From: Desulfomicrobium macestii
GTDB taxonomy: Bacteria; Desulfobacterota; Desulfovibrionia; Desulfovibrionales; Desulfomicrobiaceae
Length of the DNA: 61,188 nucleotides
Direction of reading: 5' to 3'
NCBI RefSeq assembly: GCF_014873765.1
Contig: NZ_JADBGG010000027.1
Location: forward strand, 1 to 61,188
Shown here: piece by piece, positions 7,354-16,697 of the stretch
Layout of the letters: every line of letters begins with the position of its first letter
Position numbering within the stretch: the stretch's first letter is position 1
Program-made: the position numbers and the translations under genes
The notes under the pieces: generated by a model
Database searches by the model: none
The model's input: only the letters and a program-made list of their open reading frames with translations
Told to the model about the DNA's origin: nothing

Positions 7354-7933
7354 GTATTTTTAATTTTATAACTTTGCTTTGTGACATGTTTGGCGTAAAT
7401 AAATCGCCAAAGAGTTCGTCATGGTTTGTAATGAGGTTTTTAAGTCGATGCTTTGTCGAATCATCAATGGTATGGCTTTTTGAAAGCCCGAAGACTTCTT
7501 TTAAAATCCATAAATACGCTTTCGTCTGCGCCATCATTGTTCTTTGCAATGCTGAAAGTTCTTGCTGAGCACGGTTTAGCTTTTCAGCCATAATTAATTC
7601 GCGAGATTTTTTGTTTCTTGCTAGTGCCTCTTTTTTGGCTAAGTCCTTCACTTCATTCCTTAGCCAATCTATATATTTCCATCCGGTCTCGCCATTAGGG
7701 GTATAGTGATCTGAAAAAAGAATATCTGAATATTTAAAAAGTGTATTTCGAGACCCGAGTCTGCATATGCCTATTTCTGGTAAATCAAGTGACGCAAGAG
7801 CAACGGAGGAATTACATGCTGTAGTCAGTGCTTTTGGAGCTGTTTTGATAGATTTTATAGCTTGTTTAAGAGCCTCGTGCCTCGCAAAAACACTGGATCT
7901 GCATTTTTCTTCTGTGAGCCTTACTTTTTTCAT
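7346..7933 (-). CDS. TnpC-like small coiled-coil protein of the recombinase operon
   Basis: A 195-residue protein whose central region (from KYIDWLRNEVKDLAKKEALA through LNRAQQELSALQRTMMAQT) is predicted as a long coiled coil. Size, position among tyrosine recombinases and coiled-coil character match accessory proteins such as TnpC of Tn554, which aids orientation and efficiency of insertion. Sequence-level homology was not verifiable. It is coupled on both sides (ATGA overlap at 7930-7933; 8-bp overlap downstream). It may tether the recombinases or bind the element ends. Confidence 0.6.
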   Translation of the reverse strand: MKKVRLTEEKCRSSVFARHEALKQAIKSIKTAPKALTTACNSSVALASLDLPEIGICRLGSRNTLFKYSDILFSDHYTPNGETGWKYIDWLRNEVKDLAKKEALARNKKSRELIMAEKLNRAQQELSALQRTMMAQTKAYLWILKEVFGLSKSHTIDDSTKHRLKNLITNHDELFGDLFTPNMSQSKVIKLKIHE

Positions 7934-10149
7934 AACTTATTTCCTATATAAGTTGAACGAAATGCCACACATATTTTTTGTCGTCCTTGGTTATCAGTAA
8001 TCGAGTATGGCTCCAGAACGAACTCCCCGCTTTCACGTAGCGTTTGTACGTATGTCTCCCATGATCGTTCTGAAATAAGCTCTAGCTGATCCACAGAAAA
8101 ATGTTTGAGAACTTTTTCGTAAAGTTCATTAAGACCAATTTCTTCTACACCTTGAGCGCGTGATTTGTCATAATGCCTTAGTCTGTCTGCTGCATATTCT
8201 CCTTCAAGCTTTGTAAATTCGACTCCAGGAAATTCACGTTCTATGTATGCGTACAAATGTTGAATATCTGTGTGTCCAGCAATTTCACGTGCTGCATCTA
8301 AAACGTCAAATCGACCTGACCAAAAAAGTAATAACAAAAACCACTTTCGCATTTCATGTATGCGAATGTACCACCTGCGTCCATAATTGTCTGGCTGAAG
8401 ATTGACGTGATCGCAAAAAGCATCAAGACAATAATCAAGTTCTTGAGTGCGGGGGATAGTGCAATGTCCAAAAGTGTCAAACCTCGGTAGGTAAAATAGT
8501 CTACTTTTTTTGTATTCATCAAGTTCATTGAATATTTTTACAAGGCCATCTCCAAGTCTTTGCATTTGAGATATGGCTTTCGCTGTGATCGTCGGTATAG
8601 GTTTTCCTCCTGTGCCGGCCCGATATTCTCGAACAGTACGTTTTGCTAGATCGGATTCGATCCAGTAGGGGCCTGTGCCAAGCAGGCAGTTGCGAGGGAG
8701 TTGTGCTATTTCTGTTTCACGGGATGGTTTAGTCATTCCTATAACGACTATGACCGCACCTGCCCAAATTTTTAGTGCGTGATGGATTGTCGGTACTGTT
8801 GAAAGAAAACCAGATGGTTTTTTCTTACCTCCCCACAAAAGATTAGTGAAAGTAATGCCTGACTTTTTAAGATTATGCGACATCTGTATTTGCTGAATAA
8901 TTTCATATACACTATCTAAGTAAGATGAAGATTTATCTTCTGCACTTTCCTTTATTTTTTTTACTTCCGTCAGTTTTTCTGCAAAAGTAAGATAATAATC
9001 TACTAACTCATCTCCATAGCGATGGATCCACCGAAGAGATTCGTTTAAATATCTTAATCCCGTATCAATAGGTATAAATGGTGTTGGAGTAAATGTCTTT
9101 CCATGATTGAGGCCAATTTTTCTAGCTTCAACAAGGTTAAGTGTTGAAGGATCAGGAATCACATCAGGAAGATGCCTGTAGAGAGTAAACAATGATTTTA
9201 AAGTACAGTATAGATGGTTTGTCGAACTATGTGATGCTGGTTGATTTAAAGCCATATCAATCGTAAGTGTTTTATGGCTAGGGTATTCGGTTGTTTGTCC
9301 CCCTGCAATTAATAATTTTTGAGGATGGTGGAGGTCAGGTTCAAATTGTCTCAAAACTGCATTAAGACTTGAAGATGCTCCTGCAAGTTTTTTGGGAGGC
9401 AAGGAAATGAGTCCGGCTATAAAAACGCGAGACAGCATCTTCTTTCCGGTTGCGTTTGATACAGTATAGGCCTTTTGCGACTGTAGCCATCTCACCATCT
9501 CAATAAGCATATTTGCTGGAAGTTTTCCGGGATTTTCAAGAATTTCAGGAGGGCATTTAGATCCAAAGACTCCTTGATGGATTGAATCGATGATTCGCTC
9601 AGCCATAAGAAGAGCCTTTGTCCAACCATCTTGGCCGAGTGCTGTAAAAAGCTGCCTCATTCCATCTTGGTCAAGAAGAGCAAAGGCGTATTTATTTCCC
9701 AAATAGCGGTCGTTGCGTAGTGATATCCATGAACAAAGTAGTATAAGGTTACAGCAGAATACTTTCCATGTAGATACGGCTGGGGGAGTACCATCGCCCA
9801 TTCCTTCTCGATATAAAAATGCAGCACGTCGACAAGATTCAAGCATTACGCGATTATCGGTATCAGTCAGATGGCTTCCGTTTGGCAAAATTTGATCCCA
9901 ATTAATATCAACGGTTCCAGTCCAAGTCATATTTTTAACAAGTCTAGTTTTTTTGCCACTATAAGTATTCCATACTGGTGAATTCCAGTCATTTAAAAGC
10001 CAAGCAGCTTGATAATTACCCTCGAAAGGTTTCATCATTTTAGCGCAGCTTGCTATTCGTTTAAAAATCTCATCGCGATCGGCTTTGTTAAGAGAAAGGT
10101 TATTCTCCGGCATTATATTGTCTAGCGATGAAGATAAATTTTTATCCAT
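7930..10149 (-). CDS. large tyrosine recombinase (TnpB-like)
   Basis: A 739-residue protein with a tyrosine-recombinase catalytic domain between residues about 480 and 670: the Arg box in KPSRETEIAQLP, the H-x-x-R box in RIHEMRKWF, and AGHTDIQHLYAYIERE with the second His and candidate Tyr. The set is complete, so this may be the main catalytic subunit. The long N-terminal region is unrecognised. I chose ATG 10149 because GGAG lies 6-7 bp upstream; a TTG four codons earlier overlaps the preceding gene. Recombinases of this size resemble Tn554 TnpB and other multi-recombinase integration modules. Confidence 0.75.
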   Translation of the reverse strand: MDKNLSSSLDNIMPENNLSLNKADRDEIFKRIASCAKMMKPFEGNYQAAWLLNDWNSPVWNTYSGKKTRLVKNMTWTGTVDINWDQILPNGSHLTDTDNRVMLESCRRAAFLYREGMGDGTPPAVSTWKVFCCNLILLCSWISLRNDRYLGNKYAFALLDQDGMRQLFTALGQDGWTKALLMAERIIDSIHQGVFGSKCPPEILENPGKLPANMLIEMVRWLQSQKAYTVSNATGKKMLSRVFIAGLISLPPKKLAGASSSLNAVLRQFEPDLHHPQKLLIAGGQTTEYPSHKTLTIDMALNQPASHSSTNHLYCTLKSLFTLYRHLPDVIPDPSTLNLVEARKIGLNHGKTFTPTPFIPIDTGLRYLNESLRWIHRYGDELVDYYLTFAEKLTEVKKIKESAEDKSSSYLDSVYEIIQQIQMSHNLKKSGITFTNLLWGGKKKPSGFLSTVPTIHHALKIWAGAVIVVIGMTKPSRETEIAQLPRNCLLGTGPYWIESDLAKRTVREYRAGTGGKPIPTITAKAISQMQRLGDGLVKIFNELDEYKKSRLFYLPRFDTFGHCTIPRTQELDYCLDAFCDHVNLQPDNYGRRWYIRIHEMRKWFLLLLFWSGRFDVLDAAREIAGHTDIQHLYAYIEREFPGVEFTKLEGEYAADRLRHYDKSRAQGVEEIGLNELYEKVLKHFSVDQLELISERSWETYVQTLRESGEFVLEPYSITDNQGRQKICVAFRSTYIGNKL

Positions 10150-10151
10150 AG

Positions 10152-12290
10152 TCAGCTCCAAGAGGAAGATATTCGCAACTTTCTAAATTTTTTAACTAAA
10201 ACAGGGAGTATTTTAATAGCTGATTCGTGAGATCTCCGCAGTTTAGAAATTTCGAGGCTTTCTTTTAACGCTTCACCGATTATCTCGCTTTCTGCCGCGT
10301 GTCTTAATAATTTTGACAAATCAACAAAATGTTTTGGTGAGAGACCTGTATTTTTTTCTATAGTACACATAGATTTAAAAGAAATTTTTTCACGTGTAAT
10401 TTGATCGAATGCATAAAGGAGAGCGAGAGCGTTGCAAGAAGTATTTAGAGTAAGTATAGAGTTAGAATTAATCTGAGAATTGTTATATAGAAACGTATTG
10501 AAACGTTGGTGGAGACTCTCACCTATAGGAGAGTGTCCACAAGGGTTTTCTTCTAATATTTGAGCTAAAAATGACATAAGCTCGTCGTAGTCATGCATAT
10601 CAGTTACATCAACAAGATAGTCCTCACTTGAGGCTGCGAGTGCAATCAGAGTATTCTGAAATCTTCGAATAATTCGTTCATTCCAGAGTCGAATCAGTGG
10701 TTTTGGTATATAATGTTCCATCACTACATTGTAGCTGTTTCCGAGTTTTCTGGAGACTTTATGGATCGAACCAGAAGAAAACCACTCCAAAACTCCTTGT
10801 GTCGAGCGAATTTTTGAAAATGAAAGGGTCCCTTTTTTTAATCCGCTTGCAGAAAGCTCTGGGTATAGCTGTGCCAATGTTTGTTTGTTGTCAGCAATTA
10901 GAAGAGATGATCTAATAATAGGATGGCCTAATATATTCCAAGCGCCGCCACTATATCCGATAAAAAGGTATTTCCAATGTTTTGAGTTTCCTCTGCGTAG
11001 AAGTTGGCGTACAATTTCAGTGCTTCTTATAACGTGTTTAATTATTCTTTGGGCTCGGCGCGATAATACTGCGTATTTTCTGGATTGAGTCCGGGGCTTG
11101 TCTACAGAAAAAATTAACTGAGATTTGTTGTCAGTGAACAACAAGAACGACTTGCCTCTTGAATTCAGAAGACGAGCTTCTGCCAATGACTCAGGATTTA
11201 AATTGGGATGTTCTTGAATTAAGATAGCCAAGGCAACGGCCATGTCGAGGGGTGTTAAAATGCCTAAGAAACGGGCAAACAAAGTTCTTCTATCAGTCTT
11301 TAATATCTGATTAGCACGTAACGAAGTTGTCTTAATGATATCGGCGATTGGTGTGTGTTTTTCTGTATGTAGAAAGCGATCCATGAAAGCTTTATTTGTT
11401 TGAAGTCGTTTTGTAAAAAAACAACTTTCATCTTTATCTTTTTTGAGAATATATTCAAGAATCTTCAAAGCCCAAGCGCTACTGTCTGGAACACGAGGGT
11501 CAGTTACTCTTCTATAAGTTGTAGAGCGGATACTATAGTCGCAATCAACTTTGCGTCTCCAATTCACCATGCGAACTCTGTCAAAGAATTCGTCCTCTGG
11601 TACTCTTCGTAGCAATTTTCGCCCTTGGCGATAATCTTTTGTCAAGCGAAGCCAATAATCATCAGTCACTTGTTTCAAAAGTTTATTTCTAGAATGAAGC
11701 GTGTCTTCGATTTCTCTAAGATATTCTAGGTCGTTTCGCCAAAAAATTGGGCCAGCAATAGTTTTATTGATTGGATGGCGCTCAGAATCAGTTTCTTTTA
11801 CAGGTTCTTCTCCCATAAGTTCGGAATTGCGAGGAGATGTTGTTGGGATGGTTTCCTGTCGAAATTTGTTTGTTGGAACGACCAGCCCAATTGGCAAAAG
11901 CCCTTCGTTGATCAAATCTTTCAGCCAAGGAACAACAAAATTGTCCCATTGTGAAACCCGTGTCACGATTGAAGCTTTAATTGTGTCACTACTTAAATAC
12001 CAAGCGTACCAATCTAAAATTAACACTTGCCATTCGTTAAAGTTCTGTGGAAAAAAATTTATTGAACGTATTTGTAGATATTTTCCTAGACGCGATAATG
12101 TTGCTTGTAAGTATGCACGTTGAGTTGCGTATTTTTTTGGTAATAAAAATTTTTTTGTAGGTAAGATAATTTTATTTACATCGTTACGAAATAAAATCAT
12201 TAAATTTGAAAGGTTTAGTTGATGGGGCTTGCGACGTTTCGGATCATCAAGTAGAGCCGTGAGAGTAGTTTCTGTGATATCAAAAATCAA
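10152..12290 (-). CDS. recombinase-like protein with decayed catalytic boxes (first of the operon)
   Basis: A 712-residue protein. The C-terminal portion has the layout of a tyrosine recombinase (FSKIRSTQGVLEWFSSGSIH then KLGNSYNVVMEHYI), but the H-x-x-R His is absent and the expected LGH reads LGN, while a Tyr is retained. It may be a structural, DNA-binding partner of the next two recombinases. The start is TTG at 12290, supported by AAGGAG 8 bp upstream. It is the first gene of the operon and reads away from the truncated hsdM. AT-rich composition matches the rest of the element. Confidence 0.65.
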   Translation of the reverse strand: MIFDITETTLTALLDDPKRRKPHQLNLSNLMILFRNDVNKIILPTKKFLLPKKYATQRAYLQATLSRLGKYLQIRSINFFPQNFNEWQVLILDWYAWYLSSDTIKASIVTRVSQWDNFVVPWLKDLINEGLLPIGLVVPTNKFRQETIPTTSPRNSELMGEEPVKETDSERHPINKTIAGPIFWRNDLEYLREIEDTLHSRNKLLKQVTDDYWLRLTKDYRQGRKLLRRVPEDEFFDRVRMVNWRRKVDCDYSIRSTTYRRVTDPRVPDSSAWALKILEYILKKDKDESCFFTKRLQTNKAFMDRFLHTEKHTPIADIIKTTSLRANQILKTDRRTLFARFLGILTPLDMAVALAILIQEHPNLNPESLAEARLLNSRGKSFLLFTDNKSQLIFSVDKPRTQSRKYAVLSRRAQRIIKHVIRSTEIVRQLLRRGNSKHWKYLFIGYSGGAWNILGHPIIRSSLLIADNKQTLAQLYPELSASGLKKGTLSFSKIRSTQGVLEWFSSGSIHKVSRKLGNSYNVVMEHYIPKPLIRLWNERIIRRFQNTLIALAASSEDYLVDVTDMHDYDELMSFLAQILEENPCGHSPIGESLHQRFNTFLYNNSQINSNSILTLNTSCNALALLYAFDQITREKISFKSMCTIEKNTGLSPKHFVDLSKLLRHAAESEIIGEALKESLEISKLRRSHESAIKILPVLVKKFRKLRISSSWS

Positions 12291-12401
12291 TGTGTAGACT
12301 CCTTGCCCCTGGGATTAGCTTTAGACACGGCAGCGTTCTTTTTTTATTTATATTTGTTCATTATTTCAATAATGATTTTATAAATAATTTCAAGGAATAT
12401 T

Positions 12402-12890
12402 ATGATGTTATGTTGCTATGAACAAGCCAGTAGCTCGATAAAAACCGGCATTCCGGTCTGCTTGTGGTTCCTGACAAAAAACAAAGGAACCGACACCAAA
12501 CGCGGGTTCCGCGACCGCCGCAAACACACCCTGTTCATAGACGCCCGCAAACTCGGTACCCTCATCGACCGCGTCCACCGCGAACTGACCGACGTCGATA
12601 TGGAGAAAATCGCCGGCACCTATCACCGCTGGCGAGGAGACAACGGCGCAACCGAATACGAAGACATCGCCGGTTTCTGTAAATCCGCCACAACCGCCGA
12701 TATTGCCGCGCATGGTTTTGTGTTGACGCCGGGGCGTTATGTTGGGGCTGAGGTAGTTGAAGATGATGGGGAGCCTTTTGAGGAGAAGATGACGCGGTTG
12801 GTGGCGGAATTGAAGGGACAGTTCGAGGAATCTGCGCGGTTGGAGTTGGCTATTAAGGCGAATTTGAAGGGGTTGGGCTATGGCGGGTGA
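12402..12890 (+). pseudogene. hsdM: HsdM (type I methyltransferase) C-terminal remnant
   Basis: From about 12444 the frame matches the C-terminal quarter of type I modification subunits: [28 protein letters not shown], then [18 protein letters not shown] and a final coiled-coil tail. The N-terminal helical domain, the SAM-binding motif and the catalytic NPPY box are all missing. About 150 of roughly 500 residues remain, and the first 14 codons of the frame come from the AT-rich element. It overlaps hsdS by 11 bp as in an intact operon. Insertion or rearrangement by the adjacent element is the simplest explanation; the 5' half may lie left of the window. Confidence 0.85.
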
Positions 12891-14172
12891 AGAAATCACC
12901 ATCGGTACGCTTCTCGACGAAACGGGTGGAAGCATTAAGACGGGGCCGTTCGGAACGAAGCTCAAAGCCTCGGAATACACTGCCACTGGCGTTCCTGTGA
13001 TTTCAGTGGGAGAAGTCGGCTTTGGGCGCTTGCGCATTCACCAAAATACGCCGCGAGTCGATGATACCGTTTCCAGTAGGATGCCTGAATTCTTGTTAAA
13101 GGCGGGCGATATTGTGTTTGGTCGAAAAGGCGCGGTCGAACGCAGCGCCCAAGTTCAGCCTGAAGAAGACGGGTATTTCTTGGGCTCTGATGGGATTCGT
13201 ATCCGTCTCAATATTGACTCGTGCGACCCGAAATTCATCGCGTATCAGTTTCAAACAACGGCACACCGAAACTGGATGATTCAGCACTCTGCAGGAACGA
13301 CGATGCCCTCGCTCAATGAAGGCATTATCCGGCGTATCCCGATTGTCCTGAAACCTCTAGCCGAGCAAAAAGCCATCGCGGCGGTGCTTGGGGCGCTAGA
13401 CGACAAGATCGAATTGAATCGGCGGATGAACGTGACGCTGGAGGCGACGGCGCGGGCGCTGTTCCAGAGCTGGTTCGTGGATTTCGACCCCGTTCGTGCC
13501 AAACTTGATGGACGCCAGCCTGTGGGGATGGATGAGGCTACGGCGGCGTTGTTTCCGGATTCGTTTCAAGATTCTGAGGCTGGGCACATTCCAAATGGAT
13601 GGGAGCCGTTGCGTTTGCCTGACGCTATAGAAGTGAACCCTCGTCGTTTGTTGAAAAAAGGCTCTGTCGCGCCTTATCTCGACATGAAAAACCTCCCGAC
13701 ACAGGGGCATTCTGCTGAGGAGGTAATTGACCGGGTATTCAGTTCAGGCACTAAGTTTCAAAACGGAGACACGCTCCTCGCCCGCATCACACCATGCTTG
13801 GAAAATGGTAAAACCGGATATGTGGATTTCCTTGATGATGGTCAAGTCGGATGGGGGTCAACAGAGTACATCGTTTTTACTCCGAAGTCACCGCTCCCCC
13901 CGCAGTTTGGCTATCTCCTCGCCCGTTCCGACGCGCTGCGCTCCCACGCTATACAAAATATGACCGGAACCAGCGGGCGTCAGCGCGTTCCGTCCGAGTG
14001 CTTTAATACGTTTTGGCTAGCTGTCCCGCCGTCTGAAGTTGCCCGGCGTTTCGACGAACTCACCTCGCCACTGATGGCGAAAATCAAAGCCAACTCCACA
14101 GAATCTCGTACCCTAGCCACTCTGCGCGACACGCTGCTGCCGAAGCTGCTGAGAGGGGAGTTGTCGATTTAA
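12880..14172 (+). CDS. hsdS: type I restriction-modification specificity subunit HsdS
   Basis: A 430-residue specificity subunit with two target-recognition domains. The first starts at [20 protein letters not shown] and ends with [20 protein letters not shown], the canonical conserved helix between the domains. The second starts at [18 protein letters not shown] and ends with [17 protein letters not shown], the typical C-terminus. Each domain would read one half of a bipartite DNA target and the coiled coils set the spacing. The gene appears intact, but it lacks a full HsdM partner here. Confidence 0.93.
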   Translation: MAGEEITIGTLLDETGGSIKTGPFGTKLKASEYTATGVPVISVGEVGFGRLRIHQNTPRVDDTVSSRMPEFLLKAGDIVFGRKGAVERSAQVQPEEDGYFLGSDGIRIRLNIDSCDPKFIAYQFQTTAHRNWMIQHSAGTTMPSLNEGIIRRIPIVLKPLAEQKAIAAVLGALDDKIELNRRMNVTLEATARALFQSWFVDFDPVRAKLDGRQPVGMDEATAALFPDSFQDSEAGHIPNGWEPLRLPDAIEVNPRRLLKKGSVAPYLDMKNLPTQGHSAEEVIDRVFSSGTKFQNGDTLLARITPCLENGKTGYVDFLDDGQVGWGSTEYIVFTPKSPLPPQFGYLLARSDALRSHAIQNMTGTSGRQRVPSECFNTFWLAVPPSEVARRFDELTSPLMAKIKANSTESRTLATLRDTLLPKLLRGELSI

Positions 14173-14192
14173 GAACTCAACATAGAGGCATC

Positions 14193-16457
14193 ATGATTGA
14201 ATCCATCACCATTGCGAACGTTGCGACCTATGCAGGAGCGCCTGAACAACTCGCCGGGTTGTCCCGATTCAATTTCTTATATGGCTCGAACGGGACTGGG
14301 AAAACGACTGTCAGTAGAGTTATCGCAAAAGAGACGGATTTCCCTTCCTGCCAAGTAAAATGGAAAGGCGGAACGAAGCTTCAACCAATGGTCTATAACC
14401 ACGATTTCGTGGAACGAAACTTCCATCAGCTCCCCGAACTCAAAGGTGTTTTCACATTGGGCGAGAAGCAGAAGGACACGCTGACGAAAATTGAAACGGT
14501 CAAGGCAGAACAAGGCGCACTCACTGCAAAGATTGAAAACCTTACCCAATGTTTGACGAGCGCAGACGGCACGGCTGGCAAGAAGGTAGAGTTGGCAGCT
14601 CTCGAATCTGCTTTAAGAGAGAAGTGTTGGACGCTGAAGCAGAAGCTTGATGGACAGCATGTACAAGGTGCTTTCAAAGGCTACATGGGAAGCAAGGATA
14701 GTTTTAGATCGAAAATTCTTCAGGAACACGCCTCTAATGCGGCCACGCTCCTGCCGCAGACCGATTTGGAAAAAAAGGCGGCGAGCATCTTTGGTCCAAC
14801 ACCAATAACGGAGGCGTTTGTTGCCGCCATTGACACGACGAAGCTTCTTTCATGTGAAGCAGACCCGATTCTAAAGAAGCGTATTATTGGAAAGGATGAT
14901 GTCGATATCGCTGCGATGATCAAGAAGCTCGGAAACAGCGATTGGGTTCGCGCTGGACGGGCGTTCTATGATGTGAATGAGGAAGTCTGTCCGTTCTGCC
15001 AACAAAAGACGACCGCAGCATTGAGGCGGAGCTTGGACGAATACTTTGACGAGGCATTTGTAAATGACAGCAAGGTAATCGATGATCTTGCCACTGACTA
15101 CGCCACAGAGGCGAGGCGGTTACAGCAGCAGCTCGCCACAATCATCGCGTCTCCGTCAAAGTTCCTCGACGTTGAGAAGCTGAAGGCAGAGAAAGAACTC
15201 CTCGACACTAAAATTACGCTCAACAACCAACGTATTGCTGGAAAGAGGAAGGAAGCGAGTCAGGTAGTTGAATTGGAATCGCTGACTAATGTGACGACGG
15301 CAATCAAGGCTGTAATCGACGACGCCAACATTCAAGTTGCAGCCCATAACAAGGTGGTCGCAAACCTCGTGACCGAACGCACAATCCTGACATCACAAGT
15401 TTGGAGGTTTGCGCTAGAGGAGCTGAAGGCAGATCTCGACGCATTCAAGACGGCCAAAGAGGCTTTGGATAAAGCCATCACTGCAATGAAGGACCAGATT
15501 GAAAATGCGACTGAAGAACGAAGGATTAAGGCCGCTGAAATTCGTGAGTTGGAAAAGCAGACAACGAGCGTTCAGCCCACTGTCGACGGCATCAATGAGT
15601 TACTCATTTCATTTGGCTTCCAAGGATTCAATCTCACCAGAACCGTGAGCGGGACATCTTACAAATTAGTACGCCCGGACGGTTCAGATGCAAAGGCGAC
15701 GTTGAGCGAAGGAGAAAAGACCTTCGTCACCTTCCTTTACTTCTACCACCTACTTAAAGGCAGCGAGTCAGAGAGCGGGATGACGAACGACCGAATCGTT
15801 GTTTTCGACGACCCTGTCTCCAGTCTCGATAGCGACATCCTCTTCATTGTTAGTAGTCTCATCAAAAATGTCTTTGATGAAGTCCGGGAAGGAACAGGGT
15901 ACATTAAGCAAGTTTTCGTGCTCACGCATAACGTATATTTTCATAAGGAAGTGACCTTCAATCCAGACCGTCGGAAGGTGGCGATGGGCGAGGAGACGTT
16001 TTGGGTGGTTCGTAAATCGGATCTAGTTTCTAAAATCGAGAAGCATAATACCAACCCCATCAAAACTTCTTATGAGTTGCTATGGTCCGAAGTTCGCAGG
16101 ACAGACCGCTCGAACCTGACGATTCAAAATACTTTAAGAAGGATTCTTGAGAACTACTTCAAGATTCTCGGCGGCGCCGATCCCGACAAGATTTGCGGAA
16201 TGTTTGAGGGTAAAGAGAAGCTCATCTGCAAATCGCTCTTTTCGTGGGTCAATGACGGTTCGCATTTTGTCCTCGATGATCTCTATGTTTCAATGGATAG
16301 CTCAATGGTAGAAATTTACCTCAAAGTTTTTCGTGAGATATTCAAGAAATCGGACCACCTTGCTCACTACAAAATGATGATGGGTGACGCATTCGTGGAT
16401 GATGCTCCAGTTTTCGAGGCTACAGCTCCAGTAGCATTTCCAATTGCACAGCCATGA
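14193..16457 (+). CDS. RloC-like zinc-hook ATPase, probable anticodon nuclease
   Basis: A 754-residue AAA_13-type ATPase. Walker A is GSNGTGKTT near residue 31. Long coiled coils flank CPFCQ (Cys266 and Cys269), the Rad50-like zinc hook. The ABC signature is TLSEGEKTF, Walker B is RIVVFDDPVSSLDSD near 534-548, and the H-loop is LTHN near 577. After the ATPase, R649-x3-E653 (LRRILENYF) followed by H691 (NDGSHF) matches the Arg/Glu/His layout of PrrC/RloC anticodon nucleases. Such proteins sit in type I loci and cleave a tRNA anticodon loop when DNA damage or anti-restriction is sensed. The nuclease role is inferred; other AAA_13 proteins are possible. Confidence 0.7.
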   Translation: MIESITIANVATYAGAPEQLAGLSRFNFLYGSNGTGKTTVSRVIAKETDFPSCQVKWKGGTKLQPMVYNHDFVERNFHQLPELKGVFTLGEKQKDTLTKIETVKAEQGALTAKIENLTQCLTSADGTAGKKVELAALESALREKCWTLKQKLDGQHVQGAFKGYMGSKDSFRSKILQEHASNAATLLPQTDLEKKAASIFGPTPITEAFVAAIDTTKLLSCEADPILKKRIIGKDDVDIAAMIKKLGNSDWVRAGRAFYDVNEEVCPFCQQKTTAALRRSLDEYFDEAFVNDSKVIDDLATDYATEARRLQQQLATIIASPSKFLDVEKLKAEKELLDTKITLNNQRIAGKRKEASQVVELESLTNVTTAIKAVIDDANIQVAAHNKVVANLVTERTILTSQVWRFALEELKADLDAFKTAKEALDKAITAMKDQIENATEERRIKAAEIRELEKQTTSVQPTVDGINELLISFGFQGFNLTRTVSGTSYKLVRPDGSDAKATLSEGEKTFVTFLYFYHLLKGSESESGMTNDRIVVFDDPVSSLDSDILFIVSSLIKNVFDEVREGTGYIKQVFVLTHNVYFHKEVTFNPDRRKVAMGEETFWVVRKSDLVSKIEKHNTNPIKTSYELLWSEVRRTDRSNLTIQNTLRRILENYFKILGGADPDKICGMFEGKEKLICKSLFSWVNDGSHFVLDDLYVSMDSSMVEIYLKVFREIFKKSDHLAHYKMMMGDAFVDDAPVFEATAPVAFPIAQP

Positions 16458-16693
16458 GTCTCAACGAATCCATCATCGAAGACGCCGTACTCGAATGGTT
16501 CGAGGAACTGGGTTACGCAACCTCCCACGGCCCGATGCTCGCGCCCGACGAACCTGCAACGGAACGTGATTCGTTTACTGACCTGCTGCTTATCGCACGC
16601 CAGCGTGAAGCCATACGGCATCTGCACCCGGCCATGCCCAAAGAGGTGCATGCAACTATTCAGCGTTTCAAGTTTGGTTGGGGAGGAGTCTGA
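16454..16693 (+). pseudogene. HsdR N-terminal remnant (second, divergent allele)
   Basis: This 79-codon frame starts with ATG overlapping the upstream stop (ATGA), as a true hsdR would in this operon. About two thirds of its first 65 residues match the intact HsdR that begins at 17765 (shared LNES, HGPMLAP and ERDSF blocks). After residue 65 it diverges into a short unrelated tail and stops. It is the original hsdR 5' end, cut off when DNA carrying rhuM and another hsdR allele replaced the rest. It has no nuclease or helicase motif. Confidence 0.8.
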
Positions 16694-16697
16694 ATTC

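Larger units (their letters stand above)
5753..12445. mobile_element. AT-rich integrative element with a recombinase operon
   Basis: Composition falls sharply to AT-rich from about 5050 and rises abruptly at about 12441, exactly where homology to hsdM begins mid-gene. The segment holds a coupled operon of four recombination genes transcribed leftward. Its right boundary therefore lies between the TTG start at 12290 and 12444. The left boundary is not visible and the 691-5752 gene set may be cargo. No matching end repeat or duplicated target was found by eye. Confidence 0.5.

Noticed and set aside
12291-12400. AT-rich stretch as a replication origin
   Set aside because: It has no iterons or DnaA-like boxes by eye and is better explained as the promoter region of the recombinase operon.
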